Source: Lamellibrachia columna (taxonomy: Eukaryota; Annelida; Polychaeta; Sabellida; Siboglinidae). From it: a stretch of DNA of 64,000 nucleotides. Within the stretch, counting starts at the first letter, position 1. Every line of letters starts with the position of its first letter. The translations under genes and the position numbers were made by a program. The DNA is taken from contig OY759267.1 in the NCBI GenBank assembly GCA_963662155.1, positions 11,903,623 through 11,967,622 of the forward strand, given 5' to 3'. Shown here piece after piece: positions 1-64,000 of the stretch. Under the pieces are notes generated by a model. The model was not told the origin of the DNA. It made no database searches and was given only the letters and a program-made list of their open reading frames with translations.

Positions 1-1345
1 GATGACAAGTCACCAGTGGATGTTGTCTACTTAGATTTTCAGAAAGCTTTCGATAACGTGCCACATCAAAGATTGTTACTTAAAGCATAGGAAATGATGT
101 AATGAACTGGATAGAAGGGTGGCTTATACACAGAAGACAGAGAGTAATAGTAGATGGTGAGATTTCAAACTGGAAATCTGTTCTGAGTGGGGTACCACAG
201 GGATCAGTACTGTATTAGGCCCTATACTGTTTTTAATATATATAAATTATTACTTATGGCATAGGAAATGATGTAATGAACTGGATAGAAGGGTGGCTTA
301 CACACAGAAGACAGAGAGTAATAGTAGATGGTGAGATTTCAAACTGGAAATCTGTTCTGAGTGGGGTACCACAGGGATCAGTACTGTATTAGGCCCTATA
401 CTGTTTTTAATATATATAAATGATTTGGAAGATGACATATCTAGCAAAGACTCAAATTTGCAGATGACACAAAAGTATTCAGAAAGGTTACTAATGATAC
501 AGATAAACAAAGTTTACAGGATAATCTAGATAAATGAGTTAAATGGTCAGAAAAATGGCAAATGTTATTCAATTTTGGGAAGTGTAAATGTATACACATA
601 GGACATGGACGAAGAATATAAAATGGGGGATGCTGTACTAGGTAGAACCACACAAGAAAAGGACTTAGGATGAACATTTAATGCTGACATGAAAGTTTCA
701 GAGCAATGTGGGATTGCTGCTTCGAAAGGAAATCAAATTCTAGGGCTAATTAGGAGAACTATCATGTATAAGGAGAAAGAGGTAATTGTACCCCTGTACA
801 AAGCAATAGTTAGACCACATTTGGAATATTGTATTCAAGCATGGACGCCATATCGTAAAAAGGACATAGACAAGCTAGAAAGAATACAACGAAGAGCAAC
901 TAAAATGATTCCAGAATTGAGAGACCTTAGTTATGAAAGTCGCTTTTTACAATGTGGTTTGACAACACTAGAGACCAGGAGACTAAGAGGACACCAAATA
1001 GAAGTGTTTAAAATAGTGAACGGTTATGAGGATGTTGAAAGGAATATGTTCTTCAAACTTAAAGAAGGCAGTAGAACCAGAGGACACAAAGCAAGATTAG
1101 TTAAGGAGCAGTGTAGGTTGGACATGAGAAAATACTCTTTGATGGGTAATAAATGAATGGAACAAACTGCCAAATGATTGTGTTATTGCTAGTAGTGTGA
1201 ATATGTTTAAAAATAGAATTGACAAATATTTGATAAGGGCGGGCTTCACATAGATGAGAAAATTGTTGGACTCTTGATAAACCAATGGCTTCCTTGTCCA
1301 CTTGCCATCTGGAACTTGTTGTTTGGGATGGCAATCTTGTTAAAA
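1..1345 (+). mobile_element. CR1/Jockey-like LINE, 3' part of reverse transcriptase ORF and 3' end
   Basis: The element starts inside the reverse transcriptase (YLDFQKAFD at base 29) and continues through SGVPQGS, a broken FADDTK region, and an intact 155-aa C-terminal stretch at 689-1156 (IVRPHLEYCIQAWTPY, KLERIQRRATKM) to the EWNKLPND end. The coding frame is broken by frameshifts and by a 174-bp tandem duplication (about 85-258 and 259-432). The 3' end carries a duplicated ATCTTGTTAAA, like the short terminal repeats of CR1 elements. Dead copy; the class call is good, the clade name less so. Confidence 0.85.
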
Positions 1346-1427
1346 TCTTGTTAAATCTAATTAGTGAATGACTTGTTTTAGTAATTAAAATTAATAATTG
1401 AAATACTCATTGTTCGGTACTTTGCAG

Positions 1428-60800
<59,373 letters not shown>

Positions 60801-61364
60801 GTAGGTGCACACCGTACTTCACTTTGTCTTAATGGGTTTTCACACAGCAGCATTTCATAGAGTTGTTACCCTTTTATCCAGAAATGGCACAAATGCATAG
60901 TTTCATCCATATGCACATACCTGGGTATACAGAATAATCTGTTGCCATTTTCATTTTATGATGGTCACATGATATATCATAAGATTGCCACAAGGTATGT
61001 CCAGCTTCCTGTTAGGGCTGCACCCATGGAAGCATTCATTGATAGTGCTGTTTTAACGTTTTTCTAACGTCAGTTGGGTGCATTTTAACAGGGCCGGCTT
61101 CGGGAAAATCGGTGGCCGTCAACTTTTTTAGTGGCGGTGACAACAATGGGAATAACTTTGAAAATATTAAATGGCCATAATTATAGCAGTTGACCAGTAT
61201 AAAAATGGATTTTATCGGAGATGTAGATGGGGAAATGTATCACCATAAATCGATTTCTGGAAAATCAGTGATGGTGATGACAAAGATGGAGATATTTTCA
61301 GAAGTTTTTGAGAGAACAATTGACTATAGGACAATGGCTGACATATTAAGTATCCCACAATCGC
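60801..61364. other. Sequence after exon 13, nothing recognised
   Basis: No further GIGYF exon was found. Confidence 0.5.
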
Positions 61365-61955
61365 AAGGAGACTCCTAGATATCCATCAAATCCTGTTCTG
61401 CACAAATCTCCTGGATCTCTAATGAAACAAAAACTAGTTTTGTGCAGCTTAACAAAACATCTACAATCGCTTCCTTTACAACATGGATTATTTCAATAAA
61501 GTTTTGCATTGACCGAACAGCAGAAAACTGTCTAACCTGTATCCTTGTGCCTTACCTGTTGTTAACGTTGTTTATATATATATATATATATTGTGGGCGG
61601 GCGGGCGCGCGCGCATGTAATACACAATACAATATGTAGGTTAATGCTATGTCTGTTATGGGATTTTTGTCAAACAATAATATATTTAAGGTGTAAAATT
61701 ATTTTTTACATCTAGACCATCAGAGTAGGAAACATGTTATGTTGACTACTGTCAAAATGTTTATATTAACATGCAAGTGTTCCATTTAATATTACATGTA
61801 CAATTTATTTGGAACTAAACCTGATCTGGTGGTAATTTTTTTGAATAGCAAGAATGTGAAATACTTCAATTTATGCACAATTATGTGAAACCCTGCAATT
61901 TTTGTACAATTCCACAATATATAAATCTCCTGCAATTGCATTTCTGAAATCCAAA
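61365..61955 (+). mobile_element. Non-autonomous MITE of the GTCTCCCG family (copy C)
   Basis: AAGGAGACTCCTAG at the left and AAATCTCCTGCAATTGCATT with TCTG at the right correspond to copy A. The middle shares CAAAATGTTTAT and TTAACATGCAAGTGT plus GTGGTAATTTTTTT in the same order. A (TA)n and a GGGCGGGCGGGCGCGCGCGC run (61572-61615) are extra. Confidence 0.68.
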
Positions 61956-62529
61956 TATTTTTTTTACATATGTGACCCACTCCATCAAAATCAGGAATAA
62001 GTAGGTCAATTACATTTTGAGATAAAGGTACCACATGAAAGACAATTGTATGGGTTTTCCAATGGCACCAAAGACAACTACCAAGCTCTATTAGTTGCTG
62101 AGTTATCGTTTGATAAAGAGAAAGTGTCCTGAGTCATTTGACGAAAACAATTCTGACAAAAAACAGCTTTGAAGTTTACTAAAGTACGTTCATACATTTT
62201 TAAAACAACAGCACATCATATTAAGTTGAAATTTTGCACTATTGTAGCACACTTCAACATGCATATTTTGATGGAATTTCACTTCGACAGCTGTGACATT
62301 TGGCAAAATATGGCATTCTGAAGTTCAGCATTAAATATGCAACGAAACCTGAAAAGAGCCATTTGTTCAATCAGTCGCCGACTGATATGATGACACTCTC
62401 AGTCCTTCTTCTTTCTCTTCTTCTCTGTTCCACTTGCTGAGGTGACCTCAGAAGTGGAAAAAACAGGTTGTCAAGACTTCCACTGTTGGTCTTGGATGGG
62501 AATATCTGTGCAATCCGGGTGGCAGAATT
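61956..62529. other. Unidentified sequence next to the minus-strand remnant
   Basis: Possibly the 3' part of the element or gene that follows. The minus strand at 62460-62400 still reads a basic tail (QVEQRRRKKKD). Confidence 0.4.
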
Positions 62530-63370
62530 CATTGATCAACAGCGCTTGAAGCCAGGTGCCTGGCCTAGAAGAACAAGTGCATTCTCCTCGGCGTAGTTGT
62601 CGATGAAGTAGTAGATGTGGCTGATGTCATCATACGACATGGTCCTCTCACTCGGCACACACCCTGAAGCATGAGCTCTTTTTCCGCTACAACGAGAAAG
62701 CAATATTTGGTTTGCGAGAGAGAAAATAACACACCAATAACTTTTGTATCAATTATAATTATTTGCTGCACCATATAAAAACAGGCAATTTTTTCTACAC
62801 TTTAAATGATTTTGCATGAACACAATTCTAAATTAGCTACTAGATAAACCATTTGGCAACAATAACGAAACCATCTTACTGTCACTGCTAGAACATTGAC
62901 CCTGAATCTTGAGACAAAAGAAACAGTGAGGCAAAGTAGCTTACCTTCTGTCATATCCTTCATGTTCTTATGGCTGTCGGCTATTTCCTAATCTGTGAAT
63001 TGACGACAGCAAGGCCCACCATCGATAGATCTGCAGCTGCATGCGAATCCTCGAACATGGTCAAGTTCTTGATCAGCATTCTCAGCGATGTTGCTGTCAA
63101 GCTGTCCGCATACTTGCTCGAAGCTGTCAGTGTCCACTGTCGCTCGATCATGGTCTTCCTCAGCACTTTCACTCTCAGAAATGTGCTTATATCACTGTTG
63201 CTATCTGAGCTGTCTGACTCAACTAAGTTTCCCAGACGATACTCTTCGACTAGCTGTGTCAACGCGTCGTTGTCAGTTGACACACCACCGGCACCGACAA
63301 TACCTTCCACATCTCAAAACAAGCTTTGCGCTAGGTCGATTTCGAAATCACGCTGCTGTTCATCAGCCAT
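62530..63370 (-). pseudogene. Two-exon minus-strand coding remnant of unknown function
   Basis: Exon one starts at an ATG at 63370-63368: MADEQQRDFEIDLAQSLF, an in-frame TGA (63314-63316), then an acidic stretch (LVESDSSDSNSDISTF) and SLTATSLRMLIKNLTMFEDS to about 62980. A frameshift follows, then a plausible donor GAAG|GTAAGC near 62943. After an acceptor-like CTCGTTGTAG, exon two (62692-62530) reads ASGCVPSERTMSYDDISHIY and YFIDNYAEENALVLLGQAPG, then FKR and a stop. I recall similar YAEENAxxLPGRxPGFKR segments in uncharacterised cnidarian and other invertebrate proteins. Host gene or transposon gene is undecided; here it is broken. Confidence 0.5.
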
Positions 63371-64000
63371 ACAATGTCACACTTTGCCACTACACATATT
63401 TATAAAACTATGAATTATGAACGAAAACACATCAACGGCAACTAAATAATCAATTAAAAACATAGATTTGATATAATAACAGTCTCCGAAGTAGTCGAAC
63501 TCAAAACAAACATGGCTTCACATCGGGTGTAAAGATTGCATTCCAATGTTGAAAGCGATTGCGCATGCTCGTTTCTAACTAAACCAATCAGCCATTGCAA
63601 TTTGTATCACGTGATTACATCGTCATTATTAGCGTGGTTTTGTTTATGTTTTGTCCCTGTTTTGTAGCTCTGTAACTGGTTATATAGTAACATGTGACTC
63701 ATTTTTTCCTAGGAAATACATCCCATAATATGCAAGTTTTCCAGTGATGCCAATATGGGGGGTGGATGCTATGTGCAGTGAATATGATAGTGCAGTGAAT
63801 ATGATACGCCTGAATTGAGTCTTTGTTCATTACGATATTCATAGCTCTACGAAACAGCAACATATTTTTTCAAAGTTATCAGTCGTTTTATGACCTTGTA
63901 ACAGCATGACAGCAATCTGGGATAGGCTAATTAAAAACCTGAAAATCGGCTGTCGTAGCCAAATTCACCTCGTCGCACATTTTGAAGTGGCATCTTCCTG
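63371..64000. other. Window end, nothing recognised
   Basis: CAGTGAATATGATA is duplicated near 63776-63805. It may hold the promoter side of the minus-strand remnant, but no motif is clear. Confidence 0.45.

Noticed and set aside
61956..64000. Search for a further GIGYF exon
   Set aside because: An acceptor-like TTTTTCCTAG near 63711 is followed by an open stretch (EIHPIICKFSSDANMG) that does not resemble the family and soon stops.

Overview
The window is animal nuclear DNA: AT-rich, almost free of long open frames, full of transposon remnants and simple repeats, and built around one very dispersed, intron-rich gene. I see no bacterial, phage or plasmid features. The clade below Metazoa is not fixed by what I can read. 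An invertebrate (possibly an invertebrate deuterostome such as amphioxus) is a guess that rests on the transposon mix and on the minisatellite type described below.

The host gene is a GIGYF-family gene (GRB10-interacting GYF protein, partner of the cap-binding translational repressor 4EHP) on the + strand. I can place 13 consecutive internal exons between 1428 and 60800. They total 1692 bp (564 codons) in about 59 kb, all with GT donors and AG acceptors, and every reading phase matches across every junction. In order they encode the GYF domain (exons 1-3), a glutamine-rich and alanine-rich stretch (4-5), the short SVWG and SVWD segments (6-7), a long charged coiled coil (8-10), a SLAQIQ segment (11), another Q-rich segment (12) and a SLVEIQ segment (13). 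The N-terminal exons (with the expected 4EHP-binding site) and the C-terminal exons lie outside the window.

The most striking feature is four tandem-repeat arrays whose repeat units copy an exon/intron boundary of this gene. One is related to the exon 1 donor (1858-2087). Two start at the exon 8 and exon 9 donors (to about 44150 and 45610). One runs up to the exon 10 acceptor (about 49650-52228) and repeats a TGCAG|GAG acceptor about 35 times.

The introns hold a dense set of mobile elements. Intron 1 has several CR1/Jockey-like LINE fragments, a 3.67-kb hAT-like transposon with 5-bp target duplications (9968-13636), a pogo/Tigger transposase remnant (about 15775-15337, minus) and a THAP-domain remnant (18369-18610). 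Intron 2 has a TTAA-flanked MITE, LINE arms in inverted orientation, a fold-back, and a second hAT-like element, again with a 5-bp duplication (24119-26855). Intron 3 has a GTTAGTTGAGCC-type MITE. Intron 6 has nested Tigger-like elements. Intron 9 has a 3.5-kb fold-back repeat carrying a Tigger-like insertion whose empty site survives in the opposite arm. Intron 11 has an internally deleted hAT. Intron 12 has a Ginger-like element with palindromic termini. Beyond exon 13 there is a MITE and a minus-strand, broken two-exon coding remnant (63370 to about 62530). Three dispersed copies of a HIRAN-like domain remnant lie on the minus strand.

I had no computation available. Copy counts, arm lengths and boundaries marked approximate were read by eye.
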